In this document: positions 53,194-61,927 of the stretch, piece by piece | Position numbering within the stretch: the first letter of the stretch is position 1 | Layout: the number at the start of each line of letters is the position of its first letter | DNA from: an uncultured Latescibacterota bacterium | GTDB lineage: Bacteria; Latescibacterota; UBA2968 | Reading direction: 5' to 3' | Assembly (NCBI GenBank): GCA_958295785.1 | Contig: OY282377.1 | Coordinates: 1,192,394 to 1,256,393 of the forward strand | DNA length: 64,000 nt | Notes under the pieces: generated by a model | The model's database searches: none | What the model was told of the DNA's origin: nothing | Seen by the model: the letters and a program-made list of their open reading frames with translations, nothing else | Translations under genes and position numbers: made by a program

Positions 53194-54420
53194 ATGAGCG
53201 AAAAATTGGCTCTTTATGGCGGAAAGAAAACGCGGACGACGCCCTTTTCCACGCGTGCGCCGTTTGGAAAAAAGGAAGAGGAATTGTTGCTGAACGCCGT
53301 GCGAAGTCAAAATTTGTTTGGCAAGAGCGGCGCGTATGTCGCGGAGTTTGAACGGCAATTTGCCGAATTTTACGGAGTGGGCTATGCACAGAGTTCAACG
53401 AGTGGCACGGCGGCCATTCACCTCGCGGTGGGGGTTGTCGATCCCGAACCGGGGGACGAGATCATCACCGCGCCGATCACGGATCCGGGCAGTGTGATGC
53501 CGATTTTGATTCAAAACGCCGTGCCCGTGTTTGCCGATGTCGATCCCCTCACGATGAACATGACGCCCGAATCCATTGAAGCCAATATTACGGATCGCAC
53601 GCGCGCGATCATTCTCGTGCATTTGTTCGGTCGCCCCTGCAATATTGAAGAAGTGGTGAAAATTGCGGAAAAACACCATCTGACGCTGATCGAAGATTGC
53701 AGCCAGTGCCACGCCACCAAATACAAGGGTCGCTATGTGGGCACGTTTGGGCACATGGGTTGCTTTAGCCTGCAACAGTCCAAACACATGACCACGGGCG
53801 ATGGGGGAATGACGCTTGCCCATGACGGAGAAACCCATGTCCGCCTCAATCTGTTTTCCGACAAGGGATGGGACTACAAATATATGGGCGAGCGCGATCA
53901 CGCTTTTGTGGCCCCCAACTATCGCATGACCGAGATGCAGGGCGCGGTTGGGCTGGCGCAGTTGGAAAAGGTGCGCGGCGTGGTTGAGCGACGCCGTGAA
54001 TTGGGCGCGTTGCTGTGCGATCTGATCGCCGATGCGCCTGGGATTACAGCCATTCCGCCTGAAAATGACCGCGAGGTTTCGTGGTGGAATTTCGTCTTTC
54101 ACGTTACGGGTCACGATCCCGACGAATTTTGCAAAGCCGTGCGGGCCGAGGGCGTGTCGATGGGGGCGCATTATATCAAAGACCCGATTTTTATGCGCGG
54201 AAATTACTTGACCGAAAAACGCACGTATGGCAACAGCGGTTTTCCCTTTCACCACGGCGTGACGAGCCGCGAATACAACTACGTTCCCGAAATCGTTCCG
54301 GGGGCCGTAGAGGCATTGCGTAGCGTGGTTGTGTGGGGCTTGCACGAACACCTGGACGAAAACGACATCCGCGATGTGGCAGCCGCGATAGTCAAAGTCG
54401 CAAAGGGGTTGGGCAAATAG
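53194..54420 (+). CDS. DegT/DnrJ/EryC1/StrS-family aminotransferase
   Basis: 408 residues from ATG 53194, with GGAGG upstream. The substrate and PLP region is SSTSGTAAIHLAV; the aspartate and glutamine region is TLIEDCSQCHATKYKG; the PLP lysine is in SLQQSKHMTTGDGG at about residue 197. APNYRMTEMQGAVGLAQLEK follows. The family transfers amino groups to nucleotide-linked keto sugars. No nucleotide-sugar genes are adjacent. The stop is followed by dispersed repeats. Confidence 0.93.
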   Translation: MSEKLALYGGKKTRTTPFSTRAPFGKKEEELLLNAVRSQNLFGKSGAYVAEFERQFAEFYGVGYAQSSTSGTAAIHLAVGVVDPEPGDEIITAPITDPGSVMPILIQNAVPVFADVDPLTMNMTPESIEANITDRTRAIILVHLFGRPCNIEEVVKIAEKHHLTLIEDCSQCHATKYKGRYVGTFGHMGCFSLQQSKHMTTGDGGMTLAHDGETHVRLNLFSDKGWDYKYMGERDHAFVAPNYRMTEMQGAVGLAQLEKVRGVVERRRELGALLCDLIADAPGITAIPPENDREVSWWNFVFHVTGHDPDEFCKAVRAEGVSMGAHYIKDPIFMRGNYLTEKRTYGNSGFPFHHGVTSREYNYVPEIVPGAVEALRSVVVWGLHEHLDENDIRDVAAAIVKVAKGLGK

Positions 54421-54435
54421 ACGAACCCTGCCCGT

Positions 54436-54515
54436 CCATTGCAACCAGGCCATCCCAAAAGGCGAAAAGCAACCAAAAATAAAAAAATGTAGGGCGTTGC
54501 CCCGTGTCCGAATAA
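54436..54515 (+). repeat. Composite of a 26-base repeat and diverged dispersed repeat A
   Basis: 54436-54461 is identical to 36470-36495. Then GGCGAAAAGCAACC and, after an A-rich part, ATGTAGGGCGTTGCCCCGTG. GGCGAAAAGCAACCCC also precedes or accompanies repeats elsewhere (15508, 21780). Confidence 0.7.
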
Positions 54516-54622
54516 ACGAAAAAATCAGTGGTCAGTGATCCCAGCCACACCCAAAACCACTGCGTTCTACGATGACTTGCCATCACATACTGACTTAAAC
54601 CATGTCAGCAAAGGAATTTCAA

Positions 54623-55675
54623 ATGCACGCATTTCGCAGCCATCCGTCTTGTTTTCACAGTATCTTCGCGGGGATACTCTGGGCTTTGATTTTTGCCGCG
54701 TGTGGGAGCACACCGCCATCGGGCAGTGCAGGGCCTGATCCCGACCCGGAACCGGTACCGGGAGGCCCCGGGCGAATTGCGTATTTGAGGCAGAATCCGC
54801 AAACGGAAAGTTATCACCTCCACATTGTCGATCCCGACGGGCAAAATGTCGTCAACCTCAATCCCATAGACGATTTGGCCGCGTATTCCGGGCAGTCGTG
54901 GTCGCCCGATGGCACGCAACTCGCCTTTGCGTCTAATCGCAGCGGCGATGCCAATTTCAATATTTTTCTCATGAATGCCGATGGGAGCAATATCCGCAGC
55001 GTGGTTGAAAGTGCAAGTGGCGATTTTGCGTCGTCGTGGTCGCCCGATGGGCAAAAAATTCTCTTTCAAACAAAGCGTGCGGGCAGGCCATTGCAAAGCG
55101 GAGAGACCTCTTGGGATTGGAATATTTTTGTGATCAATATTGACGGTTCGGGCGAACGGGCATTGATCCACACGGATATGGAAGAGGAACTGCCCGTGTG
55201 GTCGCCCGATGGGTCTAAATTCGCCTATCAGGCCGGACACCCCGGGCTCGGGGTCGATATTTACGTCGCCAATGCCGATGGCACGGGCGCGATGCGCTTG
55301 ACCGATGGTAGCGGCGCGGTGCATCAGGCCCCTGCGTGGTCGCCCGATGGGACGCAGATCGCGTTTGAATCCAACCGCCACCAACCCCCGGCATTGGGCA
55401 GCAGAACACCCCGGGCGCAGTACGAGATTTACGCGATAGATCGAGACGGTTCAAACCTGCGGCGGCTCACAATTTCCCAACCCACCGAGGCAACGCGCTT
55501 TCCAACGTGGTCGCCCGATGGGACGCAAGTGGCGTTTGAATTTCACAATTTTGGAACGAATTTAATCCAGGGATTTTCGACCCTCATGGTGATGAATGTC
55601 GATGGGTCAAATGCCTATCCCATTCCCAATATCCCGATCAACGCGCGATTCCCGCGCTGGTCGCCCGTACCGTAA
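54623..55675 (+). CDS. TolB-like beta-propeller lipoprotein
   Basis: 350 residues from ATG 54623, with AAGGAA upstream. A lipobox (LIFAAC-GS) near residue 24 is followed by a Pro/Asp-rich linker. Six propeller strands with the recurring (W)SPDG motif are visible (QSWSPDGTQLAF, SSWSPDGQKILF, PVWSPDGSKFAY, PAWSPDGTQIAF, PTWSPDGTQVAF), ending in FPRWSPVP. It is a surface or periplasmic lipoprotein of the PD40/TolB type and probably binds other proteins or carbohydrate. The last 53 bases of the gene and 14 bases beyond it are repeated at 57405-57471. Confidence 0.9.
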   Translation: MHAFRSHPSCFHSIFAGILWALIFAACGSTPPSGSAGPDPDPEPVPGGPGRIAYLRQNPQTESYHLHIVDPDGQNVVNLNPIDDLAAYSGQSWSPDGTQLAFASNRSGDANFNIFLMNADGSNIRSVVESASGDFASSWSPDGQKILFQTKRAGRPLQSGETSWDWNIFVINIDGSGERALIHTDMEEELPVWSPDGSKFAYQAGHPGLGVDIYVANADGTGAMRLTDGSGAVHQAPAWSPDGTQIAFESNRHQPPALGSRTPRAQYEIYAIDRDGSNLRRLTISQPTEATRFPTWSPDGTQVAFEFHNFGTNLIQGFSTLMVMNVDGSNAYPIPNIPINARFPRWSPVP

Positions 55676-55689
55676 TCCCCACATTTAGA
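55623..55689 (+). repeat. 67-base direct repeat, copy 1
   Basis: The 3' end of the beta-propeller gene and 14 bases after it. Copy 2 at 57405-57471 differs at four positions without gaps. Confidence 0.9.
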
Positions 55690-55692
55690 CGC

Positions 55693-55728
55693 ACAGGCAT
55701 AGCCTACAACGAGCGTAGCGAGTAATAG
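55693..55728 (+). repeat. Dispersed repeat C, forward copy
   Basis: ACAGGCATAGCCTACAACGA then GCGTAGCGAGTAATAG; 31 of 36 positions match 60112-60147. Confidence 0.75.
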
Positions 55729-55801
55729 ACGAATCCCGTCCCTCCATCCAACCCCTGCGTGCCTCAATTTGTAGTGAAATGAAAAAAAGGATACATGCGC
55801 C

Positions 55802-57372
55802 ATGCGCTTTTTCAACACTGCCGGTCCAGTCAAGCCCGAAAGGCACTACTGCATTCCGCCACTCGAACGCCTCGACATAGACGACGTGCTCGCACTCGTG
55901 CGGGACGAGAAATACTTCGTGATGCACGCGCCTCGGCAGACGGGCAAAACCTCTGCGCTGTTGGCACTGCGCGATCTGCTCAACGCCGAGGGCACCTACC
56001 GCTGTGTGTACGTCAATGTGGAAGCCGCCCAAGCCATGCGCGAAGATGTCGAACGGGCGACACAGGTCATTTTGGGGCAACTGGCCTCTTGGTCGCGTTC
56101 CTTGGGCGACGGGTTTCTCGACGGGGTTTGGTTCGACATTTTGACCGAGTATGGGCCGGGGGCTTTCGGCGAGGCGTTGACGCGCTGGGCCGAGGCGACT
56201 GCGAAACCCTTGGTGCTGCTGATCGACGAAATAGACGCGCTGCTCGGCGATGTGCTCCTGGCGGTGCTGCGTCAACTCAGAGCGGGCTATGTCCGTCGTC
56301 CGGGAAGTTTTCCGCAAAGCGTGGTGCTGTGTGGGGTGCGCGATGTGCGCGATTACCGGATCCGGTCGCGTGCCGAAAACGCCGTTATCGCCGGTGGCAG
56401 TGCGTTTAACATCAAAGCGAGATCGCTGCGTTTGGGCGACTTTTCTCGGTCTGAGGTGCTCGCCTTGCTCGGTCAGCACACCGAGGAAACGGGACAAGGG
56501 TTCACCGCAGACGCGCAGGAGACAATCTGGACGCAGACGCAAGGGCAACCGTGGCTGGTCAACGCGCTGGCAGACGAGACTTGTTTCGGTGGCGAAGGCG
56601 CGAAAGATCGCCAGCGTCTGATCACCGCCGAGGCCATTCTCGAAGCCCGCGAGCAACTCATCTTGCGCCGAGAGACACACTTGGATCAGTTGGTTGACAA
56701 GTTGCAGGAAGACCGCGTGCGGCGCATCGTCGAGCCCTTGCTCAGCGGCGGCGAAGACCGAGACTTCTCTGCCGGGGACCTCGAGTATATCCGCGATCTG
56801 GGGTTGGTCGCCAAAGACGAGCCCCTCCGCATTGCCAACCCGATCTACGCCGAGGTCGTCCCCCGCGAACTGACCTACGCCGCACAGGCCGGCCTTGTGG
56901 AGGACGCGGCCTGGTACGTCACTGCCGATGGTGGCTTGGATGTGGTTGAACTGCTGACCGCGTTTCAGACCTTCTTCCGCGAGCACTCAGAGCATTGGGT
57001 CGAGCGATTCCAGTACAAGGGAGCCGCCCGCAACTGTTGCTTCAAGCGTTTTTGCAACGGATCGTGAACAGCGGCGGGCGCATTGAGCGGGAGTATGGCT
57101 TGGGTCGGAGGCGCACCGATCTGCTCATCATCTGGCCGCAGGGCGAGCGGACGCGCAAATTCGTAATCGAGTGCAAAATTCTCCGCAAGAGCTTGGAGCA
57201 GACCATCGCCGAGGGGTTGGAACAGACCGCCGAGTACATGGATCGCTGCGATGCAGAGGCGGGTCATCTGGTGGTTTTTGACCGGCGTGCAGACAGGCTT
57301 TGGGGCGACAAGGTGTTCCATACCCGACAGGCGTTGGATAGTGGCGTCGAGATCGACATTTGGGGCATGTGA
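55802..57372 (+). pseudogene. AAA+ ATPase/PD-(D/E)XK gene, frameshifted copy
   Basis: The same protein type as at 36858-38432: RFFNTAGPVKPERHYCIPPL, Walker A APRQTGKTSALLAL and Walker B LVLLIDEIDALLGD. The frame runs to a stop at 57067 after 421 residues. A one-base loss near 57021-57030 shifts it; the remaining C-terminal domain (NSGGRIEREYGLGRRRTDLL, KFVIECKILRKSLEQ) continues in another frame to 57372. The N-terminal ATPase half may still be made without the nuclease half. The gene is flanked by the 67-base direct repeats. Confidence 0.88.
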
Positions 57373-57404
57373 CGGCCTCTGGGTCTGTCGTTCATTTTAA
57401 CGTT

Positions 57405-57471
57405 TTCCCAATATCCCGATCAACGCGCGCTTCCCTCGCTGGTCGCCCGTGCCGCAATCCCCACATTTAGA
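57405..57471 (+). repeat. 67-base direct repeat, copy 2
   Basis: 63 of 67 bases match 55623-55689. In frame it would encode PIPNI-like residues, but no gene begins here. Confidence 0.9.
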
Positions 57472-57579
57472 AAGGCTATCCCAATGACGACAAAAACCGA
57501 TGTAGAAGGCGCGTCCATCTCTTGTACCCCCCCCCCAAATTTGCAGTGCCGCAATAAGATATGACGAAAGGCGGACGGT

Positions 57580-59886
57580 ATGAACGCACGGGCAATACCT
57601 ACTCGCCTCATTGTATCTGGCCTTCAGGTGCTGGTGGTGGCGGTGCCTTTGATATTTACGTCGACCATTCACGAATACGGCACGCCCAAACTGATTTTTG
57701 CCGAAGTGCTGATTGTTGCACTCGCCTCTTTGTGGCTACTGGGCATGGTTTTAGATGGCAAAGTGGCGATAGTCGATACGCCGTTGCACCTTATGCTTTT
57801 GGGGTTGTTGGCAGTCGGTTTGGCTTCGCTGTTTTGGGCGCGTAATATCGATCAAGGCCTGGACATTTTCTTTCGACAGGTCTGTTTTTTTTTGCTCGCT
57901 GTTTTGGTGTTGCACACTGTGCGAAGCTCTGATCACATCAAAAAAATTACGGGTGCAATGGCGTTGACGGGCGGGGTTGTCGCGCTGATTGGCATGTTGC
58001 AATACAATGAGATTTACAGTATCGGATCGCCGCGGTATTTGCCCATATCCACCATTGGCAATGTCAACTTTGTGGCGCAATATTACAATGCGATTTTTCC
58101 AATTGCGATAGCCGTGTTCTTTGTTGCCCGCAGATTGTGGGCACGGGTGGGCATTGGTGTCGCGTGTTTTGCGATGGTCTGTCATTTGATGGTATTGGGC
58201 AGCCGGGGCGGCTGGCTGGGTGCTGTCTTCAGCCTGTCTTTGCTGGCGGGTGTCGCATGGTTGCGACGCTTCCTGACCGAACGCCGAGTGGCGGATTTTG
58301 TCATCCCTTTGGTGATTATCGCGTGCGTGAAATGGGTTGTCGATTTCGGGCAATCGGGCGCGCCCGCATTGGAACGCGATCATCAGGTGAAGCATTTGAT
58401 CGCCAAACACTGGATGGGGATGAGGAATCGGAGCGAAGACGCCATTCGGTTGGCAGATTATTCCAGTTTTCAGCGCGTAAATTTGTGGATAGATACGATA
58501 GACCTCATTTTTGATCGGCCTTTCTTAGGGGTGGGTTTGGGCAATTACGAGTTTTCGATTCCCAAATTTATGAGCCGAGAGAGCTTGGTGGTGAAAGATC
58601 AGATGGAAAAAATGAATGAACGCGACTTGATGGCGTTTACTGTCCACAATGAATATTTGGAAGTGTGGGCGGAAACCGGACTGATCGGCCTGCTGATTTT
58701 TGGCGTTTTGTTGTTGCAAATTGGGTGGATACTGGTCGATCTGGTGCGGCGTTATCTCCGGGGAGAGATGTCTTTTTTGCCCGTGGGATTTGCGGCTTCT
58801 TTTCTCGCGACGCTCACGCATGCTTTTTTCAGTAGCAATTTTCAACAACCGGCTTCTGCCGTGCATTTTTGGATCGCGGTGGGGTTGGTGTGGTCCTTAC
58901 ATCTCAGTGTGCAACGACAGACACCCGTGCGGCTTTTCGCCATCGCGTCCCGCAAGGTGGCGGTTGGCATGGTGGTTTTGAGCGGCGCAATATTGATTTT
59001 CGCGCTCGCGATGAGCACGCGAACTATCGCCGGTGAGGTGTATTATCAAAGGGGGAGACAGGCGTTGCAACAAAAGAAGTATGCGGTTGCCGAAGCCTGG
59101 TACCGAGAAGCGGTAGCGCATCGCCCAACGCGATATTACCGCACCCGTCAGGCATTGGGAATGGTGCTTTACAACCGAGAGAAATGGGATGAAGCCATCG
59201 AGGTCTTTCGGCAAAGTCTCATTGATTTTCCCGATAATGCGCGGGTACATCACCTGTTGGGACAGGCACTTGCCAAAACGGGCCCCGACTCTGCGGCCGT
59301 TGTGCATGCCCAACGAGCAGTCGCGCTCAACCCGATGAAGGCGGAGTTCCACACTGGATTGGGCGAAGTGTTCTTGCACTTTGGGCGCAGTGCAGAGGCT
59401 ATCGAAGTTGCAGAGCGAGCACTGGCGTTGGACCCCACTGACGTCGCATCGCTGCATTTGTCGGGTAGGTTGCACGCAAAAGCGGGAAATTTGGAAGAGG
59501 CCGAACGATCTTATCGCCGCGCTTTGCAGATATCATCCGACGATACCGCTGTGTTGAACAGCCTTGCGGTGGTTTATGCGAAACAGGGAAATTTTGAAGG
59601 CGCGCGCGATATTCTCGACCATGCATTGTCGAAGGCACCCGACAATACGGACTATCTGTTTAATTATGCAGTCGTTCAGATTGGACGAGGAGATTACCAG
59701 GGCGCGTTAAAAACGCTGGATCAAGTGCTGAGTCAGGTGCCGGATTATGCGCGTGCTTATCAAGTGCGAGGGGAGGTATTGTCCAAGCTGGGCCGAGAAG
59801 ACGCCGCGCAGCAAGAAAAGGAAAAAGCGCGGCAGTTAGCCCCAAACGATCCGCAACTCATGCAGATTTTGAAGGAGATGGAGTGA
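57580..59886 (+). CDS. O-antigen-ligase-like (Wzy_C) membrane protein with C-terminal TPR repeats
   Basis: 768 residues. About twelve membrane helices fill residues 10-490, with the Wzy_C region including GSRGGWLGAVFSLSLLAG, PFLGVGLGNYEFSIP and the HNEYLEVWAETGLIGLLIF motif. From about 495 there are six or seven TPR motifs (YAVAEAWYREAVAHRP, DEAIEVFRQSLIDFPDN, EEAERSYRRALQI). Such proteins ligate or polymerise surface glycans or decorate pilin-like proteins. AAGGCGG lies upstream of ATG 57580. No other glycan genes are next to it. Confidence 0.88.
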   Translation: MNARAIPTRLIVSGLQVLVVAVPLIFTSTIHEYGTPKLIFAEVLIVALASLWLLGMVLDGKVAIVDTPLHLMLLGLLAVGLASLFWARNIDQGLDIFFRQVCFFLLAVLVLHTVRSSDHIKKITGAMALTGGVVALIGMLQYNEIYSIGSPRYLPISTIGNVNFVAQYYNAIFPIAIAVFFVARRLWARVGIGVACFAMVCHLMVLGSRGGWLGAVFSLSLLAGVAWLRRFLTERRVADFVIPLVIIACVKWVVDFGQSGAPALERDHQVKHLIAKHWMGMRNRSEDAIRLADYSSFQRVNLWIDTIDLIFDRPFLGVGLGNYEFSIPKFMSRESLVVKDQMEKMNERDLMAFTVHNEYLEVWAETGLIGLLIFGVLLLQIGWILVDLVRRYLRGEMSFLPVGFAASFLATLTHAFFSSNFQQPASAVHFWIAVGLVWSLHLSVQRQTPVRLFAIASRKVAVGMVVLSGAILIFALAMSTRTIAGEVYYQRGRQALQQKKYAVAEAWYREAVAHRPTRYYRTRQALGMVLYNREKWDEAIEVFRQSLIDFPDNARVHHLLGQALAKTGPDSAAVVHAQRAVALNPMKAEFHTGLGEVFLHFGRSAEAIEVAERALALDPTDVASLHLSGRLHAKAGNLEEAERSYRRALQISSDDTAVLNSLAVVYAKQGNFEGARDILDHALSKAPDNTDYLFNYAVVQIGRGDYQGALKTLDQVLSQVPDYARAYQVRGEVLSKLGREDAAQQEKEKARQLAPNDPQLMQILKEME

Positions 59887-60053
59887 GGAGCCTTCAGCTT
59901 TCAGCCCCCGCCGCACCACCGCAGGCAACTCGTTTTGCCGAACGCTGAGAGCTAAGAAGTTGTCTTAAAACGAAATATGACCCCTCTCCCGGCCCCTCCT
60001 CGAGACGGGGAAACTTGATCCGATCATTTTCGTAGGAACGATCATAACATCTT

Positions 60054-60105
60054 CGGGCGGGCACGGGGGCACCGCCCCTACGTTTCTATCCTCGCATCTT
60101 TCCTC
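60054..60105 (-). repeat. Dispersed repeat A, reverse copy
   Basis: On the minus strand: GAAAGATGCGAGGATAGAAA then CGTAGGGGCGGTGCCCCCGT and GCCCGCCCGAAG. It shows the full left arm that also ends xseA. Confidence 0.85.
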
Positions 60106-60111
60106 GTAGGT

Positions 60112-60147
60112 ACAGGCGTAGCCTACAATGGGCGGAGCGAGTAACAG
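60112..60147 (+). repeat. Dispersed repeat C, forward copy
   Basis: ACAGGCGTAGCCTACAATGG then GCGGAGCGAGTAACAG. Confidence 0.75.
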
Positions 60148-60207
60148 GGGCCGGGATAGGTCCTATAAACGAAGCATCGTTAGCCGATCACTTTTCAGGA
60201 GGCACTT

Positions 60208-60927
60208 ATGAGACGACCAACAGATGCAGAACGGCGCGAGTGGGAAGACAATGGGGTGCTGTTTTTGGAGGATGCGATTGGCGGAGAAGACTTGGCGCGG
60301 TTGCAAGCGGCATTTGATCGCTGTGCGGGCCAGGCCAAGCGCGAGTGGTTGGAGGGTATTGCAACAGGCACGCGCCCGGCCGCGCATTTTGATATTCCCA
60401 ATCCATTGGAAGAAGACGATGTGTTCATCGACTTGATCGATTACCCGGGTTGGTACGGGTTTTTGATGGATTTTGCAGACGAAGATTTGATTTTGCTGGG
60501 GCCGCAGGTGCGAACCTTGCCTGTGTCGCCCATCAGTTATGTGGGCTGGCATCCGGATGTGCCGCATACGACGCCATTGCACATGAAAGTGCAGATTTAC
60601 ATTGAAGATGTGCAGGCCGATGGCGGTGCGTTTGGGTATGTGCCGGGCAGCCATAAACCCGACGCTGGCCCGTGTCCGTTGGTTCGTCCGCTCAATGCGA
60701 TGCCGGGGCACGAGGTGTATCCGGGCAAGGCGGGCGATGCCGTGTTGTTCAATTCTTACGGCTGGCATACGTCGATGGTCAATCGCACGCTGAAGCCGCG
60801 CAAGTCCATTATTCTCATTTACGAAAAATGGAGCAAAGACCGCGTGCCGACCGACCAATTTGCCGCGATAACCGACCGATGTATGACGCCGGACAGGAGG
60901 CGGTTGTTTAGTTTGGATGCGCGGTAG
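60208..60927 (+). CDS. Phytanoyl-CoA dioxygenase (PhyH)-family protein, short form
   Basis: 239 residues from ATG 60208, with AGGAGG upstream. The iron site is YVGWHPDVPHTTPLHM (H-x-D) and the distal His is in NSYGWHTSMVNRTLK, followed by Lys/Arg likely to hold 2-oxoglutarate. FGYVPGSHKPD is a typical PhyH segment. Substrate unknown. A terminator follows at 61011. Confidence 0.9.
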   Translation: MRRPTDAERREWEDNGVLFLEDAIGGEDLARLQAAFDRCAGQAKREWLEGIATGTRPAAHFDIPNPLEEDDVFIDLIDYPGWYGFLMDFADEDLILLGPQVRTLPVSPISYVGWHPDVPHTTPLHMKVQIYIEDVQADGGAFGYVPGSHKPDAGPCPLVRPLNAMPGHEVYPGKAGDAVLFNSYGWHTSMVNRTLKPRKSIILIYEKWSKDRVPTDQFAAITDRCMTPDRRRLFSLDAR

Positions 60928-61010
60928 AGGCAGTGGCCGGTGGTCAATCCCGCCCCACCACCCACAAAAGCGAATGAAAAGATTTTCGGATTGGATTCTG
61001 CGGGAATCCA

Positions 61011-61057
61011 AAAATAAAAGCCCCGACGATACAAAAATCGCCGGGGCTTTTGTTTTA
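61011..61057 (+). terminator. Rho-independent terminator, bidirectional
   Basis: AAAAGCCCCG-CGAT pairs with ATCG-CGGGGCTTTT, flanked by A-rich and T-rich runs. It resembles the trxA terminator. Confidence 0.88.
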
Positions 61058-61159
61058 TCGAATGGGACTGACCGCTGACCGCCAATTATTTTTGAACCCC
61101 TGTGCATTGGGCGGTGTCCATTCCCCACAGGTGAGCACTTTTTTGTTTTCCCATCTCCC

Positions 61160-61220
61160 GTCTTGTATCTTTGGGCGAGCACGGGGGCATCGCCCCTACA
61201 CACACCGCTCGCCTTTTGTG
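61160..61220 (-). repeat. Dispersed repeat A, reverse copy with extended arms
   Basis: Minus strand: CACAAAAGGCGAGCGGTGTG then TGTAGGGGCGATGCCCCCGT and GCTCGCCCAAAGATACAAGA. Almost identical, arms included, to 17955-18012. Confidence 0.85.
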
Positions 61221-61304
61221 CCTTTGAACGGGCTGGCGCTCGTGGTATCCCGCTCGTGTTTTTTTTCTAAACTGACCGCTGACCGCTGATTGGAGCCCCA
61301 TCCC

Positions 61305-61886
61305 TTGACACCATCGGACGCCATGTTGATGCAGCGGATTGTGTCGCGGGACGAGGCGGCGTTTTCGCTATTGTTTGCGCGCTATCAGGCGCGAGTGACC
61401 GAACTGATGCGTTGGATGATGTGCGATGCGGGCGCGGCGGATGATTTGACACAGGAGGTTTTTCTCCGCGTTTGGAATCGGGCCGAGCAATGGTCGGGAC
61501 ACGGGTCATTTCGCGGATGGCTGTTTCGCATTGCGAGAAATCTCGCGCTGAACCAGTTGCGGAGCAAAAATCGCCGCCGCGAGCAACCCTTGCACATGCC
61601 ATCGCTTCACGATGAAGAAGACGAAGAACGCCCCGTTCCGGGGTGGATGATCGACCGAGCCGCGCTTGGCCCCGATGTGGTGTTGGAACGCGCAGAACAG
61701 CGGCGCATGTTGCAGCAGTTGATCGACGCGTTGCCCGAGGAAAAACGCGAGGTGTTCCAGATGGTGTACGAAGATGAGGTCCCCCTCAGAGAGGCTGCCA
61801 AACGCCTGGCAATTCCAGAAGGCACGGCAAAATCGCGCCTGTTTCACGCGCGCAAGCAACTCGCAAAAGCGTGGGGCGAGAGGTGA
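61305..61886 (+). CDS. ECF-type RNA polymerase sigma factor
   Basis: 193 residues from TTG 61305, with GGAG nine bases upstream; TTG 61290 and ATG 61323 are alternatives. Region 2 is clear: EAAFSLLFARYQARVTELMR, then DDLTQEVFLRVWNRAEQW and FRGWLFRIARNLALNQLR. A linker rich in Glu and Pro follows. Region 4 is QLIDALPEEKREVFQMVYED with the helix-turn-helix LREAAKRLAIPEGTAKSRL. It directs RNA polymerase to a set of promoters. No anti-sigma gene is adjacent; the next gene, 97 bases on in the same direction, encodes a compact RNA polymerase. Confidence 0.93.
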   Translation: MTPSDAMLMQRIVSRDEAAFSLLFARYQARVTELMRWMMCDAGAADDLTQEVFLRVWNRAEQWSGHGSFRGWLFRIARNLALNQLRSKNRRREQPLHMPSLHDEEDEERPVPGWMIDRAALGPDVVLERAEQRRMLQQLIDALPEEKREVFQMVYEDEVPLREAAKRLAIPEGTAKSRLFHARKQLAKAWGER

Positions 61887-61927
61887 AAAGCAGTGGTCAG
61901 TCCCCACCCAAAAAATCGAAACAAGGG

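Larger units (their letters stand above)
59887..60207. other. Gene-free stretch of dispersed repeats
   Basis: Contains AGCTTTCAGC-type words, a CCCCTCTCCCGGCCCC block (59981-60010), a reverse copy of repeat A (60054-60105) and repeat C (60112-60147). AGGAGG before ATG 60208 is the ribosome-binding site of the next gene. No gene or clear promoter is seen. Confidence 0.7.
60928..61304. other. Gene-free stretch with terminator and repeats
   Basis: Holds the terminator at 61011-61057, GACCGCTGACCGC words, the reverse copy of repeat A at 61160-61220 and, before the sigma gene, a CTGACCGCTGACCGCTGATT stretch. I see no clear promoter for the sigma-factor gene; repeat-derived sequence reaches to within 15 bases of its start. 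Confidence 0.7.

Noticed and set aside
57484-57564. 26-codon frame containing a run of ten C
   Set aside because: It is too short, has no family resemblance and lies in duplicated gene-end debris.
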